Source of the DNA: Euglena gracilis
Lineage: Eukaryota > Euglenida > Euglenophyceae > Euglenales
Length of the DNA: 64,000 bases
Direction of reading: 5' to 3'
NCBI GenBank assembly: GCA_039621445.1
Contig: CP154954.1
Location: forward strand, 44,867,847-44,931,846
Shown here: piece by piece, positions 1-9,111 of the stretch
Layout of the letters: each line of letters begins with the position of its first letter
How positions within the stretch are numbered: the first letter of the stretch is position 1
Position numbers and translations under genes: made by a program
Notes under the pieces: model-generated
What the model was told of the DNA's origin: nothing
The model's database searches: none
What the model saw: only the letters and a program-made list of their open reading frames with translations

Positions 1-335
1 GGGGAGAACAGGAGGTCTTGCCACCAGCAACACCTCCCAGGGGTCCCTGACGGAAAAAACGTTTTTTTTTTCCTCTGGCTGTGCGCCGAGGTTGAATGAG
101 GATTTTAATATGTTTTTGGCCCGAAAAATTCCCCAAAACAGACATTTTTGGCATAATTTGGTGGTTAAAAATCCTTGTGCCAGTGACTGGGAAAAACTCT
201 GCCAGCCCTGCTAGCAGGCCCGGAGGGTCCACCAGTATTTCCACAAATTTGGCCAAATTTGGACTACCTGCGGTCCATCCCCTTCCCGGGGGGGGGGGGG
301 GGAGGTACTGCGAACCCTTAAGCAGAAGCCTGGCC

Positions 336-373
336 ACGGGGGACGGCGTGTTCCAGAATGCCATGACACAGTC
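336..373 (-). CDS. Gene A adenylate cyclase exon with second metal Asp (partial gene)
   Basis: Reads DCVMAFWNTPSP, matching gene B at 44,222-44,320. In class III cyclases the Asp of the KYIGD motif is the second metal ligand. The 5' edge follows CCTG plus 5 nt, as in gene B, and joining to the exon ending at 2,727 gives Y-I-G-D-C. The 3' edge is followed by CAGGCTTCTGC, whereas gene B reads straight on into KDHEYHACRAAL, so gene A has an extra interruption here. The remaining cyclase exons must lie left of the window. Confidence 0.75.
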
Positions 374-584
374 CCCGGCAGGGAGGCGGGTTTTGCCCAG
401 GAAAGGAGCGACCCTCGGAGTGCAAGGCCACGACTTAAAGTATTGGATGCAACCGGGGGGGGGTTTCACAAAAAAAAAACAACCCCCCCAAAAAACGCAA
501 GGAGAGGACGGCCGGGGGGCGGTGGTAGCTGCGTTGCTGGGCGGGGTCCAGGCAGTGGGCAAGCACCTATAGTCAAGCCCAAAA

Positions 585-670
585 ATTTCCCCATTTTAGG
601 CCATTTTAGGCCATTTTAGGCCATTTTAGGCCATTTTAGGCCATTTAAGGCCATTTTAGGCCATTTTAAG
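585..670 (+). repeat. CCATTTTAGG 10-bp tandem repeat
   Basis: About eight copies of CCATTTTAGG, one variant. Further arrays of the same unit occur at 2,102-2,163 and 2,194-2,250. Confidence 0.9.
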
Positions 671-1022
671 GTATAGGTGGGGGTTCTGAAAATCATAATT
701 TTGCGTCATTTTTGTCCCGAAAAAAGTATCATAACGTGTGCAAACCTTCTCTTGTTCAGTAATAACAAATGTACATCCAAAAAAGCATGCAAAATTCAAA
801 ACAATGGGAAGCTCAGCAAGTCTATATTCATATTCATAGAGGAATTCTGAACAATAAGAATTTACGGTAGATAAAATTTTCAGAGAAAAAAAAAACGTTG
901 GACAAAAAATAAGTTTTTTTTAATTTGTGCTACCAAAAAGGCTCCCGTTTTTTTTTGTGAATTCTACACCATTTTGCGGAATTTCGCAATAAGAAGTCAT
1001 TTTTTCTGAAAGATAATGCTGC

Positions 1023-1274
1023 TGCCTAATGAAATTCAATTTGATTTTGGCATTGTTTCAGTCATGTATATCATTCATTTTATTATTATGATAAATATTA
1101 AAGAATAATTATTAAGATCCATAATACAAACAAAAAATTATTTCCAAAAAAATACAATGAATTTTTATTTGTATTACAGATCTTAATAATTATTCTTTAA
1201 ATACTTATCATAATAATAAAATGAATGATATACATGCCTAAAACAATGCCAAAGTCAAATTGAATTTCACCAGG
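1023..1274. repeat. AT-rich inverted repeat (hairpin)
   Basis: The left arm (about 1,025-1,120) and right arm (about 1,168-1,272) are nearly perfect reverse complements, for example GAATGATATACATG on the right against CATGTATATCATTC on the left. The spacer is about 45 bp. It could form a long cruciform or hairpin RNA. Confidence 0.8.
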
Positions 1275-2726
1275 CAAAAAGTGAAATATATAAACCTAAT
1301 CCTGTACCTATTGACGGATAACATATATCATATGCTATCATATTATATATCCCAATATTATTCCAATTTTATTGATAATATGATTGCAGTAATAATTATT
1401 GTACAATTACACATTATATCAATAAAACTTATTTTTACTTAGTACATATATTTATTAATTTCAACTTATTTCTCTTTTATTACTAAAATTGTATTGTATG
1501 AAAACATGTGTTATTTGTATTACTAAAACTGCATTAAATATAATGTTAATGTTATATTTTTAATTCTACAATTAAAAATTGATGACTATAAAATCTTTAT
1601 AAATATGGAAAATATATCAACAAAATTAATAATAATAAAATACCCACACGAAATATCCACATAAAATACATAGAATATCCATAATAATTTTATGTCTATT
1701 CATAAAAATTGAAACATTAAATTTACTTACAAAAGTTATATTTATATGATGCTAGAATTTTATATTTCAATTGAGATTTTTCCAACATCTTTCATCTTTG
1801 TTTTGACTTTTTCCCCATGCTTCCGTTTCATTATTTGCGAAACAAACATCGGTGCAAACCAACAAGATAGGAGTAAGAAAAAATAATATGTCCAAACCTT
1901 CAAAATTCAGCCACCAAAAAAAGGTTGGGGCTGTGAATTTGGGGACTGATACGAGTGTTATTAGGATAAAACCATGGGCCTTGTGGGGCTGTGCTCCTCC
2001 ACCAAATCCACTGTTTGCCGTCCGCATTAACAAAGGACATTGAAAGGCATTGCCTGAATGGCTTCAGTAGTTCACAAAAAAATTGTTGTGCAACAGAATT
2101 TTTCCCATTTTAGGCCATTTTAGGCCATTTTAGGCCATTTTAGGCCATTTTAGGCCATTTTAGGGACCCCCACCTATAGGGGGTCAAAAAGTCATTTTAG
2201 GCCATTTTAGGCCCTTTTAGGCCATTTTAGGCCATTTTAGGCCATTTTAGCTATAGGTGCTTGGCAGTGGGGGGGGGGGTCCAGAGCCGGAACTTGTATG
2301 GGTGGTTGCGGAGTTGTCCACCCCCACCCACCCACCCCCACCCTTAGATTTTAGGCAAAAATTTTCCTTCACAGGAAGGGGGGGGGTCGGATACCCTCAA
2401 ACCCCCATTTTGCATTGCTTTTGACCATTTCTCCTTCAGAAATCTGGGGTTTGGACGAATTTCTTTCAGGCGCACCTCAAAGAAATACATCCATCCCATC
2501 ATTCTTTTGTCATTTTCCAGAAAATACCGGAAATTTTCGGCTCAACACTTACCGAAATTTCCTGGCGCGGGGCGAGACCCTGACAAGACCCCCCCCCCCC
2601 GGGTCCACTGAGTTCAAAAGGATATTGCCCCCCCCCCCATAGCGGTGGCTCATGACTCAGCGTCATCAGCAAACTCTGTGCATCCTTTTCCAAATGGTGT
2701 GTTGCCCCAACACACTCACCCTGGCC

Positions 2727-2960
2727 GCCGATGTACTTGTCGATTACCCCGCGGCGCCGCACGATGATGGTGGACAGCTCCTCGAAGAACGCGCCGATGC
2801 TCTCCACCAGCTGGGCCGCGTCGGTGGACTCCGTCAGGGTGGTGAAGTTCTCGATGTCGAGAAAGAACACCGTGGCGCGGGTGGGGACCATCGACAGCGC
2901 GACGGGGGTGCCGTGCTTCAGGCACGGCTGCAGCACCTCCACCGGCAGGAACCGCGTCGG
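2727..2960 (-). CDS. Gene A cyclase exon: first metal Asp to KYIG
   Basis: Continuous frame TRFLPVEVLQPCL ... ATVFFLDIENFTTL ... AQLVESIGAFFEEL ... VIDKYIG. The Asp of FLDIENFT is the first metal ligand of class III cyclases, and the Lys of DKYIG aligns with the substrate-binding Lys. In gene B the same stretch is split over three exons (49,679-49,755; 48,768-48,837; 44,753-44,838). The 5' edge follows CCTG at 2,966-2,969 and the 3' edge is followed by CAGG. GC-rich with G/C third positions, unlike its surroundings. Confidence 0.85.
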
Positions 2961-3542
2961 AGCGACAGGCGGCGACCGCCAGACAGGAGGGGGGCCGCAG
3001 GAGGAGGCTCGAGATTCCTGGAGCCATCTCATGGCAAACACGTGGAGGCTCGCGAGCCTCCTCGAGCTGTCCGATGACAAGCTCAAGGAGGCTGGCGAGC
3101 CGGCTCAGGGAGGCTCGCATTGAGGCAATTCCCTGCTTTAATGTATGCCCTTTCCCTCTGCCACGGTTCAAGCCCTTGTGGTTTGGATGTGTATTATGAC
3201 AAATACCCTTTTTTGTTTTTGCCCTTTCCCTCTGTAACTGTTCTGCGGGCTTTTGAAAGCCACAAAGAAAACAACATCCTTTCTCACTCTTTCTGCACCG
3301 AGTACCCATTTCTGTTTCTTCTTTTTCCCCGTAAGTACATTGCACTTTTCTGAATGTGCGGGGGTATTGCTTAAAGTTATTACCTGGGTGAATAAATTCT
3401 GTTTGTGGAAGCGGTTTCCTACTACAAAAAAAACAGCATTTCTTGATGTCTCCATCTCCCAAGCTTGGAGTTTTCTACAAACTTGCAATTGACGGTAATG
3501 TGCTCAGAACACTGTTATTTGGCAAATCGGTCTAGCCTGGCT

Positions 3543-3597
3543 ACGGTGTCCAGCATGATGCGCATCTTAGCGAAGGACTCCATCATCAGGCCCAGCT
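3543..3597 (-). CDS. Gene A pre-cyclase exon, distal half
   Basis: Encodes LGLMMESFAKMRIMLDTVA, the second half of an exon that is continuous in gene B (50,390-50,563, LSLMMESFAKMRVMLDTVA). The element at 3,603-4,187 separates it from its first half. Probably a helical linker between HAMP and catalytic domain. Followed on the minus strand by CAGGCTAGACC. Confidence 0.75.
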
Positions 3598-3602
3598 CCG
3601 GC

Positions 3603-4187
3603 CAGGCTCCCTTTTTGGGAACTGGAAACCTTGGAAACTTCATTTCAGTGGACATCCCGCCTGGGAGCTGCCAGGCGTGGAAGGTAGGTAGGTGCAGGTG
3701 GGCGTGCACCCCCCTGCACGCCCTCAACTCCATTTTTAATTGTGTTTGACCAGCTCCCTGGAATCTCCAGCTGGGCCCTAGCAGACCCAGACCCAGAGGC
3801 TCAGTCCTGGATATGCATTCACTTAGCGACTCCTTCAGGGGGCACTTTTTCCCGCCCAAACCCATCCACCCACAGGTGGGGGGGGGTCCCCCCCACTTGG
3901 GTGGTCGAGGCGGGGGGAGGGGTGGTCGATGGCCCACCCACCACCCGTTGGGTGTCCAAGACTCCAGCCTTGTTCAACCCCACCCACCCACACACCCGAA
4001 ACCCACCCCAAAAATGGTTGAAACCCCACAGAAAACTTTGGCCTTTGGCCACACTGACCCGCACCCCACCCCCTGGGGGGGTGAAGTGCCCAACCCACTG
4101 ACCCCCCCCCTTCGGGGCAGTGGTGGTGTTAAAATGAATCCTGGACCTCCCTGGAAAGGGGTTCCGAATCAATCAAAAAGAAATCTG
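3603..4187. mobile_element. 585-bp CAGG-type element splitting a gene A exon
   Basis: Termini are CAGGCTCCCTTTTTG (plus, left) and CAGATTTCTTTTTG (minus, right), imperfect inverted repeats. The flanks GCTCCGGC (3,595-3,602) and GCCCCCGC (4,188-4,195) each differ by one base from GCTCCCGC, the uninterrupted sequence in gene B. That is the pattern of an insertion with an 8-bp target duplication. Removing it with 3 nt before CAG and 5 nt after CTG restores C-V-R-E-L in frame. The interior has C-rich runs and no open frame of note. Confidence 0.8.
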
Positions 4188-4190
4188 GCC

Positions 4191-4276
4191 CCCGCACACA
4201 AGTGCCCCGGGGAACGGCGGTGCCCACCACGTCCAGCTCCACGCAGCGGTGCATGTCCCAGCCAAAGGGGGTGGCG
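4191..4276 (-). CDS. Gene A pre-cyclase exon, proximal half
   Basis: Encodes TPFGWDMHRCVELDVVGTAV then PRGTCVR, matching DMHRCVELDVVGSAV in gene B. It starts after CACCTG (CAGG on plus at 4,282). Likely the linker between HAMP and cyclase. Confidence 0.75.
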
Positions 4277-4548
4277 GTTGTCAGGTGCCCCAGAAGAACA
4301 ACCGTGTAATACAGTGAAGGAGAAGGCACGGCACCACAAAACACATCCACCGTCACCCCAACTCTGATAAAAAGAAGAAAACAAAACGCCATACTGGAAA
4401 TGTCGAAATGAAACGTACCAAGTGTGGGAAAAGCATGCCAATAATCTCGAGCTGCCAAATGAACCTCTGAATGAAGCTGTTTGGCTTGCGGGAAGGACCC
4501 CTCCAAGCTTCTGGAGGGTCTACGCCTGGACCATACCAATATGCCAAG

Positions 4549-4817
4549 CAGGGGTTTTTTAAGACCGGGGGGGAGGGGGGGGTCCCCCCCACCACCCACC
4601 CCCTGGGGGGCCTCCCGGGGGGGGGGGTCCCGGGGGACCCACAAAAAATGGCCGAAAAATCGCGAAAAGTGCTAAAAATAGCATTTTTCGGCGCCTGCGG
4701 CGCCGAAAAGTATATCCCACCCCCCTCCGGGGGGACCCCCCCGGGGGGGGGGAGGGGGCTCGGCCGGACCCACCCACCCTACCCCCCCCCGGGGGTCCAC
4801 GACTAAAAAATCCCCTG
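4549..4817. mobile_element. Non-autonomous inverted-repeat element (269 bp), 8-bp target duplication
   Basis: Begins CAGGGGTTTTTTAAG and ends CTAAAAAATCCCCTG. It is flanked on both sides by ATGCCAAG (4,541-4,548 and 4,818-4,825), an exact 8-bp duplication. The interior has G and C homopolymers around a GGCGCC stem and a GAAAAGTATA motif shared with the elements at 55,852 and 60,714. Eight-bp duplications and CA..TG ends are hAT-like, but no transposase is present. Confidence 0.9.
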
Positions 4818-4912
4818 ATGCCAAGAAACAGCCCTTTGCTGAAGAATAATTTCAGCAAAAAGCGGCATGGAAAAAACAGAATGGGTGGTTGGAAATGCAC
4901 ATTTTATCTCAC

Positions 4913-4948
4913 CATTGAAATTTGCCGTGTCGAACATATTCCCATTTG
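4913..4948 (-). CDS. Weak small exon candidate in gene A
   Basis: Minus strand: a T-rich run and CTCAAG precede it, and GTGAGA follows, so it looks like a 36-nt conventional exon (frame about ANGNMFDTANFN). It lies between the transmembrane exon and the linker exon. No homologue recognised. Confidence 0.3.
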
Positions 4949-5322
4949 CTTGAGTTTGAAATCCAAAAAAAATATTTTCAGGAAATGTAAATAACGATGA
5001 ATCTCCATGGTTCAGATTTAGTACTTTTTTGAAGTATCCTTTTGTACGACTCATTTCAGTATGGTGCGGGGGGGGGGGTCTGTCGAATTAAGATTTTGGA
5101 ACCAACTTAGGAGCAACCAATACAACAACTTTGAAGTTTCAAGGCTCAAACTGGAAATAAACTTCAGACCAGGATCCATTTTGTGACCGTTATTGAAATT
5201 GTGTGGGGATTTTTGGGGGTCTCCACCAAACTGTGGAAACACTTGGGAGGGATTTTGTTCCTCAAATTCTGTCACACCAACTTTATACCATGCTGATCCC
5301 CCCAGCAGCATGGTATGGTTTG

Positions 5323-5625
5323 CAGGCTGTTTTTTACCAACCCCGGGGGGGAGGGGGGGTCCGGAGTGCCTGTGAGTGCCTGCCCAGTGGCTACCCCCCC
5401 CCGGGGGGGGGGGGTCGGATTTCGGCCTGTGCCCGGGCACATTCCTTTGAAAATAGGCCATTTTTGGCTCCCCGGCGCCTTCGGCGCCGGGGTTGTGCTA
5501 GGGCACTTTTGGCCGTGTGCCCCCCCGGGGGGGGGGGGGTCGGATTTGGAGTGCCTTGGGGTGCCTGCCCAGGCAGGCACCCCCCCCCCCGGGGTGGGGT
5601 CGGCACCCGACTAAAATACAGCCTG
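5323..5625. mobile_element. Non-autonomous inverted-repeat element (303 bp), 8-bp target duplication
   Basis: Starts CAGGCTGTTTTTTACCAACC and ends CGACTAAAATACAGCCTG. Exact flanking duplication ATGGTTTG (5,315-5,322 and 5,626-5,633). The interior alternates poly-C/poly-G blocks with TGCCTGCCCAGGCAGGCA and a CGGCGCCTTCGGCGCCGG hairpin. The same subfamily sits in opposite orientation at 38,961-39,129. Confidence 0.92.
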
Positions 5626-5690
5626 ATGGTTTGCCGACACACTGCAGACTGAGCCTGCCAAAGCCTTTGGCCGCCCCCTTGCCAGGCAAC

Positions 5691-5828
5691 CTTCCTCAGC
5701 GGGGAGGCGATCATCTTGTTGGTGAAGAGCACCGCGACGAGGGCCACGGCGGCCAGGCTGGTGACGCTGATGATGACCAGCAGGGCCACTGACCACCGGA
5801 TCGGCCGGTCGACGGGCCCGGTGGCCGT
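5691..5828 (-). CDS. Gene A transmembrane and HAMP-start exon
   Basis: Exactly 46 codons, TATGPVDRPIRWSVALLVII followed by SVTSLAAVALVAVLFTNKMIASPLRK. A hydrophobic span of about 23 residues follows Arg-Trp and is followed by NKMIASPLRK, which resembles the start of a HAMP helix (P-L-x-x). Bounded by conventional signals on the minus strand: AG before ACG and AAG|GTTGCC after. This is the membrane anchor between the external sensor and the cyclase. The duplicate sensor block has no counterpart. Confidence 0.8.
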
Positions 5829-5951
5829 CTTGAGGCATTGGGGTTAGGGGGGGGGGTCGGGACTGCGGTGGGAAATAGGACCCGCCCACCCATGTTGGTT
5901 GCTCACCTGGGTGGTGTCAGGATCAGCTTGATGCCTCCTCCTTTTCCTCAC

Positions 5952-6002
5952 TTCAAGCATTATGAAAAAGGTTGCAGTAGAGTGTGCATTGATCTCCTGT
6001 GT
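5952..6002 (-). CDS. Small conventional exon before the membrane exon
   Basis: 17 codons, TQEINAHSTATFFIMLE, between GTTTCAG and GTGAGG on the minus strand, phase 0 at both ends and compatible with the next exon. AT-richer than neighbours. No family recognised; probably the membrane-proximal end of the sensor. Confidence 0.5.
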
Positions 6003-6894
6003 CTGAAACACACCAGTTGCCATTGCATTGCTGGGGTGGATTTGGGCCAGTGACACAGCCCCTTACACCCCCAAAAATGCCAGGTCTCCAACATATTACT
6101 GTTGACATGGAGGTGCGCTAGCCCACCTTCGCAAAAAAAAATGCACAAAAACACGTTACACAAGTGCAAAATCTGAGAGAAAAGGCGCAAAAAAAAATGA
6201 AAAATCATCATGAAAATGAAAAAATTACACCCAAAAACGTGCGAAAAAATCCAAATTTGAAAAACAATATGCAAATGTGAGGAGAATGCCATTTACAATA
6301 ACAAAACCAGTTTAAATATAAATTATAAAAAAAGGAGAGCAATACCAAAAATGCGCTGGAAAAAAATGAAAAGCACAAAAATGGGCAGAAATGCGGAGAA
6401 ATTTTCATTTGCACACACCCCACATCAGCACTTGTATAAATCAGTGGGGGAGGTGCCAGCGATTTATCCCATCGCCATTCGCACCAGTTCAGTTCGTGTG
6501 GTCCATCATGGGGGCTCCGTTAGGCACAGCCCTCGACCACACAGGTGGGGAGGGCCACTTTCTTGGAGAGAGAAAGAGGCGGCCCCCGGTCTGCACTGTA
6601 CGGCGTGGCGAGCACGAGGCGGTACGGCGTGGCGTCCCCCCGGGATGGGGGCGGGGCTTGGTTACATCGCCCCGGGGCTGCAGAAAAGAAATGCGAGTGA
6701 ACCAACAGGAACTGTCGAGAACGCAGCTGGAAAAAAAACTGGAGGGGGCGGCATGGCACCATGTCCAGGCCAAAACAAAACCAGTTGCCATCTGGCAGAT
6801 GTTAAAAATTAAAATGCGACAACAAATGAAGACATTGCAACAAAAACTTTGAAAAGGCAAAGAGGATGGAATTGTGTTGTGCATCCCCTCGTAC

Positions 6895-7190
6895 GTTGTG
6901 CAACTCCTGTTGCCAACTCCTGTTGCCGATGCCCTCGCACGCAACTGTTCGGGGGCCCTAATATAACAAAATCCCTGTGCCTGTTTGTGTGCAACTCCTG
7001 TGTGTGTGCAACTCTCTTTTGTTGCCGATACCCTTTCATACGAAACTTTTCGGACGGCCCAAAAATAACAAAACCTCTTGTGATACATATGCCCTGTGTG
7101 TCATCACCCTTTTGTTGCCAATGCTCTGTTGTATGCAACTGTTCGGATGCCCTAAAATTACAAAACTGTTGCATATGCCCTGTGTAGAAA
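6895..7190 (+). repeat. Degenerate ~100-bp tandem repeat
   Basis: Three imperfect units containing TTGCCGATGCCCT, CAACTGTTCGG, CCCTAA.AT.ACAAAA and CATATGCCCTGTGTG. Copy 2 at about 20,075-20,370. Open frames across it come from the repeat. Confidence 0.7.
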
Positions 7191-7746
7191 GGAATTTTAT
7201 CGTATTTTTTTTTGATAAATTATTATTCAGTTTTATGATAATAATTATTTTGGATACATCTCTAATAAAATCGAGAAGTAACTTCCTTGCTAATTAAATT
7301 AAAATGCATCAGATATGTTTCTCGTGTGAGACAATTCTCTGGGATCTTATGCAAAACTTAAAATATATTTTAAAAATGGTAAAAAAGAAAACATTTCAAA
7401 TATATGTACACATTACTTTATTATTTCTTTAAAAATTGATATACCAGCCTTTACAAAAAAAAAACATAAAAAAATCCGGGAAATTTAAAAAAAACATGCA
7501 AAGAATGTGCAAAAAGTATGAGCAAAATTGAAAAATTTCCGAAAGAAATCATCTCCAGCTCGCAGCCAACAGCAGAAAAAAAATTTGCGAGCTTCGAGAA
7601 AGTGCTCAATTTTGTCAAAAGATTGCCATGCCAAAAGAGCAAAGCTGGCAGTACAGGCCAGGAACCAACAGACACTTCACCGAGCCTGTCGTGAAACAGC
7701 ACCTACAGCTGTGAGATCAATCCCCGGGAGTGACGACCCGCTGCCA

Positions 7747-7890
7747 GCTGATGAGGTGGCAGCCGCCCCGGTCGGAGTCCAGGCTGCCCGACGTCGCGGC
7801 CGGGGAGGGGGGCGGCAGCGCGCGGAACGTGTCCGCCACCACGGCGCAGTCGGAGCTAGCCGCGTCCAGCAGCTCGTCGCCTCGGTGGGT
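7747..7890 (-). CDS. Gene A sensor exon (membrane-proximal Cache-like part)
   Basis: Frame THRGDELLDAASSDCAVVAD then TFRALPPPSPAATSGSLDSD, ending near GGCHLISWQ. Strong G/C third-position bias. The 5' edge follows CTG plus 5 nt; joining to the exon ending at 8,316 is in frame (TCGS-THRGDELL). The 3' edge is less certain: CAGCGGG follows, and a stop comes soon after if read through. Confidence 0.7.
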
Positions 7891-8315
7891 GGCACCAGAG
7901 GCGGCTCCATAGGTGGACGGGGTTCAGAGCAAAGTTTTTTCAGGATCTGGGGGGTCTGGCACACACCTGCCAACACAGCACAAGGCTGGGGGGGGTCCCA
8001 TCCTCAGTCTAACGCAAAATCTGGCGGGGGCGGACCCACCCACCCAGCCAGTCACCTACCCCCCCCCCAGTCACCAACCTGGAAAAAAAAATGTCTCTGG
8101 TTCACCATACGTGGGGTCTGGAAATCGGAGGGGGGAGGGAGTTTGTTGACAACGGAGATGGTTTAAACTTCCACAAACATTGACAATGCTTGAACTCCAC
8201 CGGAATGGCATGATTTGACTACACCAATTGAAATAATGGATGCCCAAGGCTGGGGCACGGGTTGTTAAATCCCCCCCATGAGTGTCAGGTGTGGCCCGGT
8301 GGAGGGCCCCTGCCC

Positions 8316-8434
8316 GGAGCCACACGTGGCGGCGATCAGCGTGCCGCGGTCGTCCACGAGGTACGCCGTGGAGGCCCCCGCCGCCCCGCCGCTGAACCGC
8401 TGCACCGCGGAGTGGAGCAGCGCCGCCCAGTCAG
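8316..8434 (-). CDS. Gene A Cache-like sensor exon
   Basis: Encodes DWAALLHSAVQRFSGGAAGA then STAYLVDDRGTLIAATCGS. The STAYLVDDRGTLIAA segment resembles the central strand pair and turn of double-Cache sensor domains (YLVDxxGxLIA). Starts after CCCTG with a poly-G run, where the exact phase to the upstream exon is off by one under the rule. Ends before CAGGGGCCC. Confidence 0.75.
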
Positions 8435-8559
8435 CCCCCCAGGGCCTCGCCCCGCAACCAAACTCTGTCGACCCAGACCCTCTCCCCAGTGCTGCCGAGC
8501 GAAAGATCATCGAGGGCACAGCATTTCTGTGTGTGTTCCACGCCCGCAATTGAATGCGT

Positions 8560-8567
8560 GCGTGCGC

Positions 8568-8612
<45 letters not shown>

Positions 8613-8627
8613 TGTGTGTGTGTGTGT

Positions 8628-8708
<81 letters not shown>

Positions 8709-8713
8709 CGCGC
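8560..8713 (+). repeat. (CG)n(GT)n microsatellite
   Basis: CG dinucleotides flank a GT tract of more than 110 bp with TCTG interruptions. The long Cys/Val and His/Thr frames across it are artefacts. The homologous tract in copy 2 (21,740-21,888) is shorter, with more TCTG interruptions. Confidence 0.95.
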
Positions 8714-9004
8714 TGCTAAATGTCCGAACCCAGACACAAATTCCCTCTCCCTTAGTGGACCGTTTGGGGCGACGACAAAACTGCGCTTGGAATGCACTCT
8801 GGGAACTCTTCTGATCCATCAGTCCGAAGTGTCATGGGTCAGAAGAGCATTCACAAGCTGTGTTGTTAATGGCCTCCAGAGCCCGGGGCCAGGCACGTCT
8901 TCCCTTTGAAGGCTGAGAAATGGAACCGGGCCATCAAACCCCCCCCCCTCTCCGGCCCTCTCTCCGCGCAGCCTGCTGGAGGTGTGCTCAGCGGGGCCCT
9001 GCCC

Positions 9005-9106
9005 GGCGTCCTGCACCCACACGAAGTGGAGCACGCGGGTGCCGTTCACCCGCGTCATGCGGTACTGCCCCACCTCCGTGAACGTCGGCCGCCATGGCCC
9101 CTCCGC
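9005..9106 (-). CDS. Gene A sensor exon
   Basis: Encodes WRPTFTEVGQYRMTRVNGTR then VLHFVWVQDA. Starts after CTTCTG and ends before CAGGGCCCC. Beta-strand-like pattern with an N-glycosylation sequon (NGT), in keeping with an external sensor. Confidence 0.75.
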
Positions 9107-9111
9107 ATCTC

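Larger units (their letters stand above)
559..2265. repeat. Long region bounded by inverted AAGCACCTATAG
   Basis: GCAAGCACCTATAG at 559-572 is mirrored by CTATAGGTGCTTGGC at 2,251-2,265. A second inverted pair, a TATAGGTGGGGG type sequence at 672-683 and CCCCCACCTATAG at 2,167-2,179, lies inside. The arrangement suggests a nested inverted-repeat element of about 1.7 kb. The interior is AT-rich with no convincing coding frame. Confidence 0.5.
379..2723 (-). other. Gene A intron in the KYIGD codons (2.3 kb, nonconventional ends)
   Basis: On the minus strand this starts CAGGGTGAGTG and ends CTCCCTG. The flanking 8-mers TCGGCGGC and CCGGGGAC agree at 5 of 8 positions. The same position is interrupted in gene B (44,326-44,749), so this intron predates the A/B split. 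No AG lies at the 3' end, so GT-AG removal does not fit. Inside are CCATTTTAGG tandem repeats and an AT-rich hairpin. I see no gene in it. Confidence 0.65.

Noticed and set aside
585-2250. CCATTTTAGG arrays as a CRISPR array
   Set aside because: Direct tandem repeats without unique spacers, in a eukaryotic intron.
379-2723. GT-AG splicing using the GGTGAGTG at the start of the KYIGD intron
   Set aside because: There is no AG near the conserved GDCVM start in either gene, and gene B lacks the GTGAGT.
8507-8797. His-Thr and Cys-Val rich open frames (also 21,443-21,973)
   Set aside because: Frames through a GT/CG microsatellite.
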